Source of the DNA: Promethearchaeota archaeon
GTDB lineage: Archaea; Asgardarchaeota; Lokiarchaeia; Sigynarchaeales; SOKP01
Direction: 5' to 3'
DNA: 18,158 bases
Assembly: GCA_019058515.1 (NCBI GenBank)
Contig: JAHPYY010000207.1
Coordinates: 1-18,158, forward strand
In this document: positions 6,981 to 15,243 of the stretch, piece by piece
How positions within the stretch are numbered: the stretch's first letter is position 1
Layout of the letters: each line of letters opens with the position of its first letter
The notes under the pieces: model-generated
What the model was told of the DNA's origin: nothing
The model's input: only the letters and a program-made list of their open reading frames with translations
Database searches by the model: none
Program-made: the position numbers and the translations under genes

Positions 6981-8375
6981 ATGGAAAAGGACTTAACTGA
7001 ATTAACCCATACCAAAAAGAACATGGCATCCTACGGGTTCGGAAAATTTACGTGGGAATTTCATAACATGGTGTTTGGAGCATTTGTATTCTTTTTTTAC
7101 GAGTCAGAACTCGGTTTAGCGTCCTGGCTGACCATGTTAGGCTATATCATATTCGCAGTTTGGAACGCGGTAAACGACCCATTAATTGGGTACTTGATCG
7201 ATCGTCCGTTTAAGTTCACAAAAAAGTGGGGCAGGCGTTTTCCTTTCATTTTATTCGGAGGGATTCCGTGGATTTTAAGTTATATCTTAATTTTCACTCC
7301 TCCCTCATATAACGCCCAAGCAGATATGTTGCTTTTATTCCTCTGGATAGTCTTTACGACATGCCTTTACGACTTTTTTAGCTCGATTTACAATGTATCG
7401 TTTTACGCCGTATTTCCAGATAAGTTTCGTTCAGAAGAGGAAAGAAGGATGGCGAATATGATAAGCACACTTATAGCTGCATTAGGAGTTGCTTTAGGAT
7501 CTATAATACCTCCACTTTTTATAACATGGGGAGATTTAAGATCCTACATAGTTTCAGCGGGCGTAGTCGTTATAATAACGCTCATTGCTTTTTTCCTAGC
7601 TATACCAGGTGCTCGTGAAGATCAAGAGAGAGTAGATTGCTATATCGACAAATGCGAAGAAGGTGTGGAACGGCAATCTTTTTTTAAGGAAATGAAAACT
7701 TGTATAAAGCATCGCAATTTTTTTGCGTTTTCTGTAGCTTATCTCTTTTATCGCTCTCTTGTTTCTATGATGATTGGATCAGTTCCTTACTTCGTTCAAT
7801 TTGTATTGGGTTTAGAAGCTACAGCTGTTACTATATTGATGGCGTTTCTCCTCGTAGGTATGTTCATCTCAATGCCTCTTTGGATGAAAATTGCTGAGAA
7901 GTTAAACGATAACAGAAAGGCAATAATTTATGCATCGTTTTTTCTTTCAATATCAGCATATCCGCTTTTTTTCATTAGAGATTATTATATCTCTATGATT
8001 GCGATATTGATATTTGGAATTGGTGAAGGGGGATTCTGGACAATGATGAATTTAGTGCTTGCAAATATAATTGATGAATCGGTGGTACAGACAGGTCAAA
8101 GAAAGGAGGCTACATACAACGGATTTCAAGTTTTTCTTGGTAGGTTTGCGTTAGTAGTTCAAGCACTTTCCTTTGGAATCGTCCACATGTTAACTGGATT
8201 TGTTGAAGGCGCTTCATCGCAAAATCCATGGGCGATAATAGGAATCCAATTTCACTTTAGCGCTCTTCCCGCAATATATATGTTGATTGCAAGCGTAATA
8301 ATTTGGCGATACTACGATTTGTCCTCAGATAAATATATGAAATACAAAGAACAAATAATTAAGGCGGGACTCTAA
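6981..8375 (+). CDS. GPH-family sugar:cation symporter (MFS)
   Basis: The 464-residue membrane protein belongs to the glycoside-pentoside-hexuronide:cation symporter family (MelB relatives). It shows the family start (ASYGFGKFTWEFHN) and the first cytoplasmic loop motif NDPLIGYLIDR followed by KKWGRRFPFILFG. It also has the central charged loop (residues about 208-240) between two six-helix halves and the late motif ATYNGFQVFLGRFA. Such carriers bring sugars or sugar acids in with Na+ or H+; the actual substrate cannot be read from sequence. Length and about 12 helices are normal for the family. The ATG at 6981 has GAGGT seven bases upstream. It is divergent from the EamA operon, with 233 bases between, and convergent with the thioredoxin reductase gene. 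A possible link is to the decayed glycoside hydrolase at 11855, but it is too distant to be called an operon. Confidence 0.9.
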   Translation: MEKDLTELTHTKKNMASYGFGKFTWEFHNMVFGAFVFFFYESELGLASWLTMLGYIIFAVWNAVNDPLIGYLIDRPFKFTKKWGRRFPFILFGGIPWILSYILIFTPPSYNAQADMLLLFLWIVFTTCLYDFFSSIYNVSFYAVFPDKFRSEEERRMANMISTLIAALGVALGSIIPPLFITWGDLRSYIVSAGVVVIITLIAFFLAIPGAREDQERVDCYIDKCEEGVERQSFFKEMKTCIKHRNFFAFSVAYLFYRSLVSMMIGSVPYFVQFVLGLEATAVTILMAFLLVGMFISMPLWMKIAEKLNDNRKAIIYASFFLSISAYPLFFIRDYYISMIAILIFGIGEGGFWTMMNLVLANIIDESVVQTGQRKEATYNGFQVFLGRFALVVQALSFGIVHMLTGFVEGASSQNPWAIIGIQFHFSALPAIYMLIASVIIWRYYDLSSDKYMKYKEQIIKAGL

Positions 8376-8395
8376 GCCATAATCTCATAAATTAT

Positions 8396-8405
8396 TTTTT
8401 TTTTT
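8396..8405 (+). terminator. T10 tract after the GPH symporter gene
   Basis: A run of ten T begins 20 bases after the symporter stop codon and ends 17 bases before the end of the convergent thioredoxin reductase gene. It is a plausible oligo-T terminator. No hairpin is evident. Confidence 0.5.
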
Positions 8406-8422
8406 AACTTCTAATCGCTTGT

Positions 8423-9361
8423 TTAATACTCGATATTCATTTCTTTCACATAATCGAATGCGGAATACGCTGCTATGACGCCCTCGGCTGCTCCCGTAAT
8501 AGCTTGTTTGAAAGGTGCGTCAACTACATCTCCCGCTGCGAAGATTCCTGGTACATTCGTTTCAGATTTACGGTTAATTAAAATTTCACCCTTATCGTTA
8601 GTTTCCACGCCTATTCGCTTTGCTAAATCTGAATTAGGCACAGATCCGATTTCTATAAATATCCCATCCACTTCAAATTCTCGCCCATTGTCAAAAGTAA
8701 CTGATTTTACCGTATCTTCACCGTTTATACATACGATGTTAGTTTTATAAATAATTTCGATGTTTTTTGTCTCATAGACTCTCTTTTTGTTTATTGGCTC
8801 TGCTCGTATTTCCTCGCCTCTATAAATAATAAAAACCTTTTCTGTATTTTGAGCTAAAAATAGCGCTTCTTTAGCGGTGGAGTCGCTTCCTCCAATAACA
8901 CAAACTACTTTTTCCTTGAAAAACGGTCCATCGCATGTAGCACAGTAACTCACTCCACGACCGGCTAAATCTTCTTCCCCTGGAATTCCTAGTTTCCGTC
9001 TTTCGGAACCAGTAGCAATGCAGATTGAATATGCCTTAAATTGTTGAAAAAACGAGTGCAGTACGAAGTGATCATCTTCTTTTTCAATGCTTCTAATCTC
9101 ATCAGAAATGTAAGGAATATTCAAGGAGTTAATATGATCTCTAAACATTTCCATTAACTCTTGACCACTGACAGAGGTGATTCCAGGATAATTCTCTACA
9201 ATGTGCGTTGAAGCTATAAGCCCTCCGTAGGTTTTTCCTACAACCAAAACGCTCATAGCGAATCTTGCTGCGTATATAGCGCAGCTAAGCGCTGAAGGGC
9301 CTCCCCCAAGAACAATTATGTCGTATGTCTTTTCTAAATCGACTAAACCCATATCAATCAT
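8423..9361 (-). CDS. trxB: Thioredoxin reductase (FAD, CATC active site)
   Basis: The 312-residue flavoprotein should reduce thioredoxin-like proteins using a pyridine nucleotide. Visible parts are the FAD-binding glycine motif (IIVLGGGPSALSCAIYAAR), the redox pair CATC at residues 140-143 within SYCATCDGPFF, the second nucleotide-binding motif (CVIGGSDSTAKEALFLA) and the C-terminal FAD motif GIFAAGDV. Compared with well-studied enzymes, the first motif reads GPSAL instead of GPAGL, and the phosphate-binding HRRxxxR is replaced by YRGEEIR, losing one arginine, so NADPH preference is uncertain. Three nearby starts are possible (TTG 9373, ATG 9361, ATG 9352); I chose 9361. The gene lies downstream of two PDO genes, its likely substrates, though a remnant gene and its own promoter region separate them. 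A palindrome sits at 9399-9419. Confidence 0.92.
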   Translation of the reverse strand: MIDMGLVDLEKTYDIIVLGGGPSALSCAIYAARFAMSVLVVGKTYGGLIASTHIVENYPGITSVSGQELMEMFRDHINSLNIPYISDEIRSIEKEDDHFVLHSFFQQFKAYSICIATGSERRKLGIPGEEDLAGRGVSYCATCDGPFFKEKVVCVIGGSDSTAKEALFLAQNTEKVFIIYRGEEIRAEPINKKRVYETKNIEIIYKTNIVCINGEDTVKSVTFDNGREFEVDGIFIEIGSVPNSDLAKRIGVETNDKGEILINRKSETNVPGIFAAGDVVDAPFKQAITGAAEGVIAAYSAFDYVKEMNIEY

Positions 9362-9398
9362 AATTATAACCAATTACTCGCTCATTGAACACAAATGT

Positions 9399-9419
9399 AG
9401 GTTCTTAACTTATGAACCT
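9399..9419 (-). promoter_or_regulatory. Inverted repeat in the thioredoxin reductase promoter
   Basis: AGGTTC (9399-9404) and GAACCT (9414-9419) form a perfect 6-base inverted repeat with a nine-base spacer. A TATA-like element (GCGTATAAAATAAG on the minus strand) lies at 9431-9444. Transcription would begin near 9410, inside the repeat, which is a typical position for a repressor operator. The assignment is from position and symmetry only. Confidence 0.4.
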
Positions 9420-9580
9420 GACTATTAAATCTTATTTTATACGCTTAAAAACTCTTCTCTCTATAAAATATAATGATATCAGATTTGTTTTACTAAATTT
9501 TTAAAATTATGGAAGTAATTTTATCGTTTTGTTAAAAGAGTGTGCCTGATTTGGGATAAATCGCGAATTGAGTTATTCGT

Positions 9581-10081
9581 TTATTTGCACTTCAAAAGAA
9601 TTGTTTCAAAGACTTTTTTTATACTGAGAAGTTCATTTTCTGTTAAATCTCCCATATCCCTATATAAAGCTGTTTTTCCAACCTTCTCGTATTTAGTTTT
9701 AGCCATTTTATTGTAGGGCATTAAGTGAACAGCTCCGGAATATCCTACGCTTTTTAAAAAGTTACTTATGTTTTCAATAGTTTCAATTTTATTATTTACT
9801 CCCGGAATAATTGGAATTCTGCAAATAATTCGATTACTTCCGACTTTATTTAAAATAATCTGAAAATTGGAAAGAATTTTCTCGTTTGGTACATAAGTAA
9901 ATTTTTTATGCATTTCTGAATCTGTATGCTTAATGTCGAAAAGAAATAAATCAACTAACTTGACTAAATCTTCAATTAATTCGCTATTAAAATATCCACA
10001 GGTTTCAATTGCGGTATGTATTCCATGTTTTTTTAACATCAAAAGAAGTTCGAATAAAAAGTCTTTTTGAAAAGTAGTTTT
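9581..10081 (-). pseudogene. Glycyl-radical-enzyme activase, remnant lacking the N-terminal half
   Basis: The frame matches the C-terminal two thirds of pyruvate formate-lyase-activating-type radical SAM enzymes. It begins after a stop at 10082-10084 with TTFQKDFLFELL, then LKKHGIHTAIETCGY, LFLFDIKHTDSEMHKKFTYV, RIPIIPGVNN and HLMPYNKMAKTKYEKVG, ending at the TAA at 9581. The part that would bind the catalytic [4Fe-4S] cluster (CX3CX2C) and the GGEP motif is absent, and 10085-10188 holds no coding match in any frame I could read. Without it no radical SAM chemistry is possible. TTG 10042 or ATG 10039 could start a 150-residue fragment, but there is no ribosome binding site. No glycyl radical enzyme gene is nearby. 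It separates the PDO pair from thioredoxin reductase. Confidence 0.8.
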
Positions 10082-10188
10082 TTAAAGCCTTTTTTCTACT
10101 CAAATAAACTATAATTAGTCTAATTTTTACACCTTAGGGTTTGAGAATAAGAAAAAAATCAAATAAATTTAAAAAGTAATAAAAAAAC

Positions 10189-10896
10189 TTAATATTGGAT
10201 ATTAATATTTCCACCAATTAAAGAGTGTAGTATTTCGTGGGGCGGAACCATACCAGAAATAGCTTTTTGGTCGTTCACGATAGTGAACGGTACACCCGCA
10301 GCGTCGTAATATTGACCGATGTCTTGATTTTCCACAATGTCTACTATTACAGATCTAATTTTGCCTTTCGAAGCAAGAGCAAATAGATTCGAAGTACGCA
10401 CCATTTGAGGACAATAGGGACACTGATTAGTTATCATTACTTTAATCGTAGATGGTTTTATTCTTTCTAAGTTCTGAGTAATTGTGTTTTCGTAGTAGTT
10501 GGGAGCCCCTGCAAATACGAATATAGATTCAACGAAGGGTTGGATTTCTCCACCCTGAGGGTTAGCTAAATACCTAATTATCTCTCTTCCGCTCTCGTCA
10601 ATAAATAATATCGTCGGTACTCTTTGTATATCGTACTTTTTCGCAAACTCTTCATCGTCGTGGATGGATAGTTCTTCAATTGTAAGTTTTCCTTCGGAAT
10701 TTTCTTCGTAGATTTTCAAGAGAGACATAGTGTAATCACATCCAGCGCACTCTCTTCTTCTGGTACCGTCTGGTTGGGCCCTAATAGAAGTAAACACTTT
10801 TAATTTAACTGGTTTCCTTAACTTTTTCATCTCGTTTTTAATAATCTCTCTATACTTCTGTTTCCTTATCTCTTCATAATTTTGTTGGGCACTCAT
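10189..10896 (-). CDS. Protein disulfide oxidoreductase (PDO), tandem thioredoxin folds, copy 2
   Basis: The 235-residue soluble protein has two thioredoxin-like units, as in archaeal PDO (about 226 residues). Unit 1 has a CAGC pair at C50/C53 and the cis-proline at P94 (RVPTILF). Unit 2 has the classic CPYC pair at C159/C162 and a cis-proline at P203 (GVPFTIV). PDOs form, break and shuffle disulfide bonds in cytoplasmic proteins and can be reduced by thioredoxin reductase. The loop before the first CXXC (QPDGTRRREC) is longer than usual for the family and is shared with the neighbouring paralogue. The N-terminus (about 30 residues) is charged and helical. The ATG at 10896 has AAGGTG nine bases upstream. 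It follows copy 1 by 24 bases, so the two are cotranscribed. No signal peptide is seen. Confidence 0.9.
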   Translation of the reverse strand: MSAQQNYEEIRKQKYREIIKNEMKKLRKPVKLKVFTSIRAQPDGTRRRECAGCDYTMSLLKIYEENSEGKLTIEELSIHDDEEFAKKYDIQRVPTILFIDESGREIIRYLANPQGGEIQPFVESIFVFAGAPNYYENTITQNLERIKPSTIKVMITNQCPYCPQMVRTSNLFALASKGKIRSVIVDIVENQDIGQYYDAAGVPFTIVNDQKAISGMVPPHEILHSLIGGNINIQY

Positions 10897-10920
10897 TTAA
10901 TATAACACCTTGTAATTTGA

Positions 10921-11613
10921 TTATGAATACATTCCTCCAAAATCTCGTTGACCTTTTGTAAGTTTATCTAAAAGGTCTTGAGGGGTAAACATTCCATAAA
11001 TGTGATCCTTCTCGTTAATGATAGTATGGGGTACACTTTGAACTTGGTACTTCCTTGCGATGGTTGGATTTAGATCAACATCAATTACATCGACAGAGAT
11101 CTTACCATTGGAAACAATAGCGAAAAGAGTCAGCACAGGAACAGTTTGTGGGCAATAGGGACATGTTGGTGTGATAAAAATCTTAGCTTTTGATTTATCG
11201 ATCTTCTTCAGATGTGTAATAATCTGGTCTGCATAATACGGTCTAACTCCCGAAAAGTATTGGATACTATTTAGGAATGGTACGAACTCAGAGCCAGTAG
11301 GATTGGTCGAGTAGCGTATTACTTCCTTATCGTTTTTATCAACAAATAAAATGGCTGGAATTCTCGTCACATCGTACTTTTTAGCTTCTTCTGGATTTTC
11401 ATCTAAGGAATACTCCTCTATTTTTAATTTTTCATTAGAATATCCCTCTAAAAGCTTTAACAGTTCATATGATGCTTCACAAGCTATACAGCTACGTGAT
11501 ATTGTTCCATCCACCTGAGTTTTGAAGTCGGTAAAAAGTTTCAAAGTCACAATATTTTTCATCTTTGCCATCTCTCGCTTTATATTTTCAAGCTCATTTT
11601 CAGATAATAGCAT
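10921..11613 (-). CDS. Protein disulfide oxidoreductase (PDO), tandem thioredoxin folds, copy 1
   Basis: The 230-residue product is a paralogue of the next gene and the first of the pair. Its thiol pairs are CIAC (C42/C45) in unit 1 and CPYC (C151/C154) in unit 2, with cis-prolines at P86 (RIPAILF) and P195 (SVPHTII). The unit-1 pair differs from copy 2 (CAGC), so the two proteins may have different redox potentials or partners. Both carry the DGTxxRxC lead-in to the first CXXC. The predicted role is cytoplasmic disulfide exchange, with electrons from the thioredoxin reductase encoded downstream. The ATG at 11613 is strongly supported by AAAAGGTGA ending four bases before it. A TATA-like stretch at 11681-11689 would give a leader of about 45 bases. 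Only the family assignment is firm; substrates are unknown. Confidence 0.9.
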   Translation of the reverse strand: MLLSENELENIKREMAKMKNIVTLKLFTDFKTQVDGTISRSCIACEASYELLKLLEGYSNEKLKIEEYSLDENPEEAKKYDVTRIPAILFVDKNDKEVIRYSTNPTGSEFVPFLNSIQYFSGVRPYYADQIITHLKKIDKSKAKIFITPTCPYCPQTVPVLTLFAIVSNGKISVDVIDVDLNPTIARKYQVQSVPHTIINEKDHIYGMFTPQDLLDKLTKGQRDFGGMYS

Positions 11614-11680
11614 TCAATCACCTTTTAGTAGGAAATCTAAATCATTCTTAGAATTGTTTTATGTCAACCTCTAATCTATA

Positions 11681-11689
11681 TTTATATAT
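11681..11689 (-). promoter_or_regulatory. Candidate TATA box of the PDO operon
   Basis: The minus strand reads ATATATAAA here, within a very A/T-rich stretch about 70 bases before the ATG at 11613. It would place the transcription start near 11655 and leave a leader that includes the ribosome binding site. The assignment rests on position and composition. Confidence 0.45.
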
Positions 11690-11854
11690 CTAAATCACGT
11701 TTAAAAATATTTATCACTCTATTTTATAAATTTGAGGGAGAAAAAGATTAAATATAGAAATATAGGGTTCTTAATTTCAATATTACAAAAATTTGGTCTT
11801 TAAATTCAGCGATTCAGAATTTTTGATCGGAGGAAAGCGAAATACCTACGAAAG

Positions 11855-12370
11855 TTGATAATCGAGGGTTCAAGGTCAACGAGGAGAGGTTCTTTCCCTT
11901 GGGGTTTTAACTATTGGCCTCGAGATGTCGCAGTTTATCTTTGGGAAGAATACGATTCTTTGGCAATAGAAAAAGATATGAAAGTTATGTTCGAATTAGG
12001 GGCAAATTGCATTAGGACATTTATTAGCTGGATAAGTTGTAATCAAATCTTACTTTTCTTATACTAGAAAAAAGCCAGATCACAAGTGATAGTACCAATC
12101 CAATCGAGCCAGTAACGATTTACATCATAACAAAATCTATTGTCTAACTTAAAGTCTCAATGATTTTATATAATTCAAGCAAAAACGGAGCTCTACTTAT
12201 TGTAATTAAACCACGAAAACTCTGCTCAAAGGTGTAATTACAAGTTAGAGGAAAATTGGAGTCAGATTAACGAGTTTTACAATTTGAAAATCGAGATTGA
12301 TGGGAATTGAAAAAAGCTTCGATTTAACTTGCCACCTTCTGGAAGTTCCATTTTTATTTTTAGAAAATAA
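11855..12370 (+). pseudogene. Glycoside hydrolase remnant (N- and C-terminal pieces, centre lost)
   Basis: From a TTG at 11855 the plus strand encodes a clear N-terminal piece of a cellulase/mannanase-type (GH5-like) enzyme. It includes PWGFNYWPRDVAVYLWEEYD, then EKDMKVMFELGANCIRTFISW, which is the first strand and helix of a TIM barrel. Homology ends near 12035. About 170 bases later a second piece, 12206-12370, reads LNHENSAQRCNYKLEENW, then FYNLKIEIDGN, a TGA at 12308-12310, and KKLRFNLPPSGSSIFIFRK before TAA. This resembles the short beta domain that closes many glycosidases. The barrel centre and its two catalytic glutamates are missing. I infer one gene whose middle was deleted. Between the pieces lies an MFS fragment on the other strand (12024-12119). 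The C-terminal assignment is less certain than the N-terminal one. Confidence 0.6.
12024..12119 (-). pseudogene. C-terminal fragment of an MFS exporter gene
   Basis: The minus strand reads IVTGSIGLVLSLVIWLFSSI followed by RKVRF, then a short tail and TAA at 12024-12026. This copies the end of the exporter at 13851-15131 (AGSIGLVLSLTVWLFSGI, then RKVRF). At DNA level, 12043-12112 aligns without gaps to 13865-13934 with about ten differences in 70 bases. A stop (12120-12122) and unrelated sequence lie upstream, so only the last helix and tail remain. It is a decayed paralogue or a small duplicated piece that landed in the glycoside hydrolase remnant. Confidence 0.8.
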
Positions 12371-12401
12371 GGAAAGTTTTAATTTTTATTTAAGTTCAAA
12401 A

Positions 12402-13841
12402 CTAATTTGCATTAATTTCCTTCTCGATTAAATTACTTTTCGATTTTAATAATTCTGACGCTCTTTTTTCAATAATTTTATCTATCCTATGAACATCCTT
12501 TTTGATCCATAGAGCAGCTAAAGCCCATAATACTGCCCCTATAAGCCCAATACTCATAGTGATAAGGACGACTATTTGGTAATTCTGGTTATAATATGAT
12601 AAAAGAAAGCCCGAGATTATAGGGCCTAACCCGCTTCCAATCATTTCTAAAAATTGATTAGCAGACGATATTTTTCCTTGAACTTCTGGTAAATTGATTT
12701 TCTGAAGAATTGGTGGTTGATTTATGTTGTATACTCCTAAAAATACTCTAAATATTAAAATCATAAAACCAATAGTTAATAAAGCCGGACTTGTCCAAAG
12801 TATTGCGATATTCTTACCTTGTTCTTTTGTAAATCCTGGTAAAGGTAGGCTAAAAAACATCAAGTATATTACAAACATTGAAACCATTGACAAAGCAATA
12901 AAAAGGACCCTGTATCGAATATTCCTTTTCCCTAATTTGTCAGACAGCTTAGCAAAACCTATCGAGCCTAGAATTCCACCAATCAACCCAAACAATATCA
13001 TTTGTACGCTTAACACCACTGGAGATAAATTATTTGGAGGTGATTGAAGATATGGTGTTATTAAAAAATCAGATACAGAAATAATTATAGTTGTGAAGAT
13101 ACCTTCTACAAAAGCAATTATATTAGTAGGAGTTAGTATTGTAGCAAAGAAGCTTTCTTTGTTTAGTTTGTATTTATATTCTATTTGTTCCGAAGCTAAG
13201 ACCTCTTTCAATCCATTCTGCATCATCCCTCGTTTTGGCTCAACAGCTTTAATTAATATCAATATCCCCAATATTATGCTTATTAACCCCATACCCCAAA
13301 AAAACTCCCGCCAAAACAGGTTTTCAAATAACCAAGCAGAGACGACCATTCCTATTATTTGAAATACCTGAAATATTGCTTGAATAGCGCCGTAAATTTT
13401 TGATCGTTCGTCCTCCTCAGAAAGATCATTTATGTACGAAAAGGTTATTGGTTGAAAACCTCCGCTGAAGAAACCCCTCAGTACAGTATACGCAAAAAAA
13501 CTTCCGAAGGTTAAAAGCCCTTTTCCCTCTGGAATGAATCCGTTCATTACCATCATTAACCCATACATTGCGATAACTAATGCTAAAAGGTTTTTCCGAG
13601 AATATTTATCGGCAAAGTTTCCGAAAATCAGTCCAGAAATAGCCGTCATCCAAGTGGAAATTCCAAACATCAAACCAATTTCTAACGAATGAAACTCCTC
13701 TCCTGGCCATAAAATATTTGACACGATAATTACATTGATGAAAATTGCCGAAAAGGTAAACGCCCAACAGCAATTTACCAAATAATTTGGCCATACTTTG
13801 TTAAATTTACTACTAGTGTTTTTTTCCGTTAATTTTATCAT
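12402..13841 (-). CDS. Major facilitator superfamily (MFS) transporter
   Basis: This 479-residue membrane protein has about 12 hydrophobic helices. The loop between helices 2 and 3 carries the MFS motif A-like sequence GNFADKYSRKNLLA, and helix 4 contains RGFFSGGFQPITFSYINDL, typical of antiporter-type members. A long charged loop (residues about 205-230, with EPKRGMMQNG) divides the halves. The C-terminus is basic and ends in a lysine-rich cytoplasmic tail. The substrate is unknown; a drug or metabolite exporter is likely from its partner and the nearby ArsR-like regulator. The ATG at 13841 lies nine bases after the stop of the upstream exporter, and the spacing implies one operon. A similar AATAGTGAAA leader stands before both genes. 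It is not a close paralogue of the upstream MFS gene. Confidence 0.88.
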   Translation of the reverse strand: MIKLTEKNTSSKFNKVWPNYLVNCCWAFTFSAIFINVIIVSNILWPGEEFHSLEIGLMFGISTWMTAISGLIFGNFADKYSRKNLLALVIAMYGLMMVMNGFIPEGKGLLTFGSFFAYTVLRGFFSGGFQPITFSYINDLSEEDERSKIYGAIQAIFQVFQIIGMVVSAWLFENLFWREFFWGMGLISIILGILILIKAVEPKRGMMQNGLKEVLASEQIEYKYKLNKESFFATILTPTNIIAFVEGIFTTIIISVSDFLITPYLQSPPNNLSPVVLSVQMILFGLIGGILGSIGFAKLSDKLGKRNIRYRVLFIALSMVSMFVIYLMFFSLPLPGFTKEQGKNIAILWTSPALLTIGFMILIFRVFLGVYNINQPPILQKINLPEVQGKISSANQFLEMIGSGLGPIISGFLLSYYNQNYQIVVLITMSIGLIGAVLWALAALWIKKDVHRIDKIIEKRASELLKSKSNLIEKEINAN

Positions 13842-13850
13842 TTTTTTTCA

Positions 13851-15131
13851 CTATTTGTTATTATTTTCAAATCTTACTTTCCTAATTCCAGAAAATAGCC
13901 AGACGGTAAGCGATAGTACCAATCCAATCGAGCCAGCTATAATAAACAAAAGGCGAACACCGATAAACTCTCCTAAAATGCCTGAAATTATAGTTCCTAC
14001 AGGAACAATCGCTAAGGATAAGCCATAATCAATTGATGTAATTCTTCCAAGTTTGTCTGGAGGAACTGAAGTCTGAAGAATAGTAGTGAATATCGTATTC
14101 ATTATTGGCATTACAAATCCTATAAAACAAGCAGTTAATCCGATAAGGATGAAATATCCTGGTTGAATAAGAGCGATTACAATCACTCCACTCATAATAA
14201 CAACATCACCTATGAAGGAAAACGCTACTTTATGTTTCCAATTTTTTTTAACAGTGGTAGAGATTGCCCCAAATATCAATCCACCCTGTAATAAAGCCAT
14301 TACCAGAGCAAGATCAGTCGCAGTTCCATTTTGAGTCGTTAATATAAAATATGGTATTAACACAGGGAATGGTCGAAATAGGAAATTTATCATCATCGCC
14401 ACGAGCAATAGGGTTAATACTCCTGGTAGCGATTTGAGCGTTTTCATTCCGTCCCTTAACTCCGTAATAAACGACGGCTTTACGATTTCTTTTTCCTCCT
14501 TCTCGATGGATTTAACGCTTGGAATATTTACAATAATTAATGGACCCAACGCAACGAGACATGTGATAGGGTCAAACCATAAAACTAACTCAATTGGAAC
14601 AAACGCTAATAACGTGGCAGCTATAACAGGTCCAATTAGTTCAATTAGTGAAGTGAACAAATGGTTTATTCCGTTAATGCGGCTTAAACTCTCTTTTGGA
14701 ACCATTGTCGGTATTATGGCATTCGCAGTGGGCATATGAAACGCCTGAAAGACGCCTCTTAGACTATTAATTAAAATTACCAAAATAGGTGAGGTGAAAT
14801 TGACGAAAAAAAGCCCGATAATAGCGAGCGTAAGAATTCCCTGAATTGAGTCAGCGATTAACATAATTTTCTTTTTATTCCACCTGTCAGACAATACACC
14901 AGAGAATGGAAATATCAGACTCATAGGTAACATGTATAAAAAGATTCCTAAAGAAAGGAATATAGGACTTTGAGTTGTAATGGTTATCCACCAAGTAATA
15001 GAAAATTGTACAATTGACGATCCAACCATAGACGATAATTGTCCAGACCATAGAAATAAATAGTGTTTCATTGAATTCTTATCGGGAATGGCTTTCATTA
15101 GGTTCTCTCTTTTTTCTAAGCATTCTATCAT
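13851..15131 (-). CDS. MFS exporter, DHA3 (macrolide-efflux/EntS-like) type
   Basis: The 426-residue product has 12 predicted membrane spans. The first is preceded by KHYLFLWSGQLSSMVGSSI, and the second span is followed by SGVLSDRWNKKKIMLIAD, which is motif A (GxLxDRxxKK) of the DHA3 group. A further match is SLSRINGINHLFTSLIELIG, with the helix 4-5 motif of drug:H+ antiporters (PVIAATL). Family members export lipophilic drugs or siderophores using the proton gradient; the cargo here is not known. The ATG at 15131 was chosen; an internal ATG at 15098 would drop 11 residues (MIECLEKRENL). It is the first gene of a two-MFS operon and is divergent from an ArsR-like regulator 241 bases away. A truncated copy of its 3' end lies at 12024-12119. 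Confidence 0.88.
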   Translation of the reverse strand: MIECLEKRENLMKAIPDKNSMKHYLFLWSGQLSSMVGSSIVQFSITWWITITTQSPIFLSLGIFLYMLPMSLIFPFSGVLSDRWNKKKIMLIADSIQGILTLAIIGLFFVNFTSPILVILINSLRGVFQAFHMPTANAIIPTMVPKESLSRINGINHLFTSLIELIGPVIAATLLAFVPIELVLWFDPITCLVALGPLIIVNIPSVKSIEKEEKEIVKPSFITELRDGMKTLKSLPGVLTLLLVAMMINFLFRPFPVLIPYFILTTQNGTATDLALVMALLQGGLIFGAISTTVKKNWKHKVAFSFIGDVVIMSGVIVIALIQPGYFILIGLTACFIGFVMPIMNTIFTTILQTSVPPDKLGRITSIDYGLSLAIVPVGTIISGILGEFIGVRLLFIIAGSIGLVLSLTVWLFSGIRKVRFENNNK

Positions 15132-15207
15132 TTTTATTTCACTATTCGTTATTTTTTACTCTTTTCTTTTTAGACTCCTTTTTTTAGGTTTTCAGAGCTT
15201 TTTCATT

Positions 15208-15243
15208 GTTCGTACTTATAATTGTTTATAGAATGCGTTCGTA
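15208..15243. repeat. Direct repeat GTTCGTA, two copies 29 bases apart
   Basis: GTTCGTA occurs at 15208-15214 and 15237-15243, in the promoter region of the exporter operon. The second copy is the outer end of the 13-base inverted repeat described separately. Related TATTCGT words occur at 15143-15149 and 15311-15317, so several half-sites may be recognised by one regulator. Confidence 0.4.

Noticed and set aside
10085..10188. Possible frameshifted N-terminal half of the activase
   Set aside because: I read all minus-strand frames here and found no CX3CX2C or GGEP motif. The sequence is low-complexity A/T.
12308..12310. Selenocysteine at the TGA in the hydrolase tail
   Set aside because: No stem-loop resembling an archaeal SECIS is seen, the family has no such residue there, and the gene is already missing its centre.
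12724..14739. Plus-strand frames across the two MFS genes
   Set aside because: They mirror the membrane-protein codons of the minus strand and show no independent domain or ribosome binding site.
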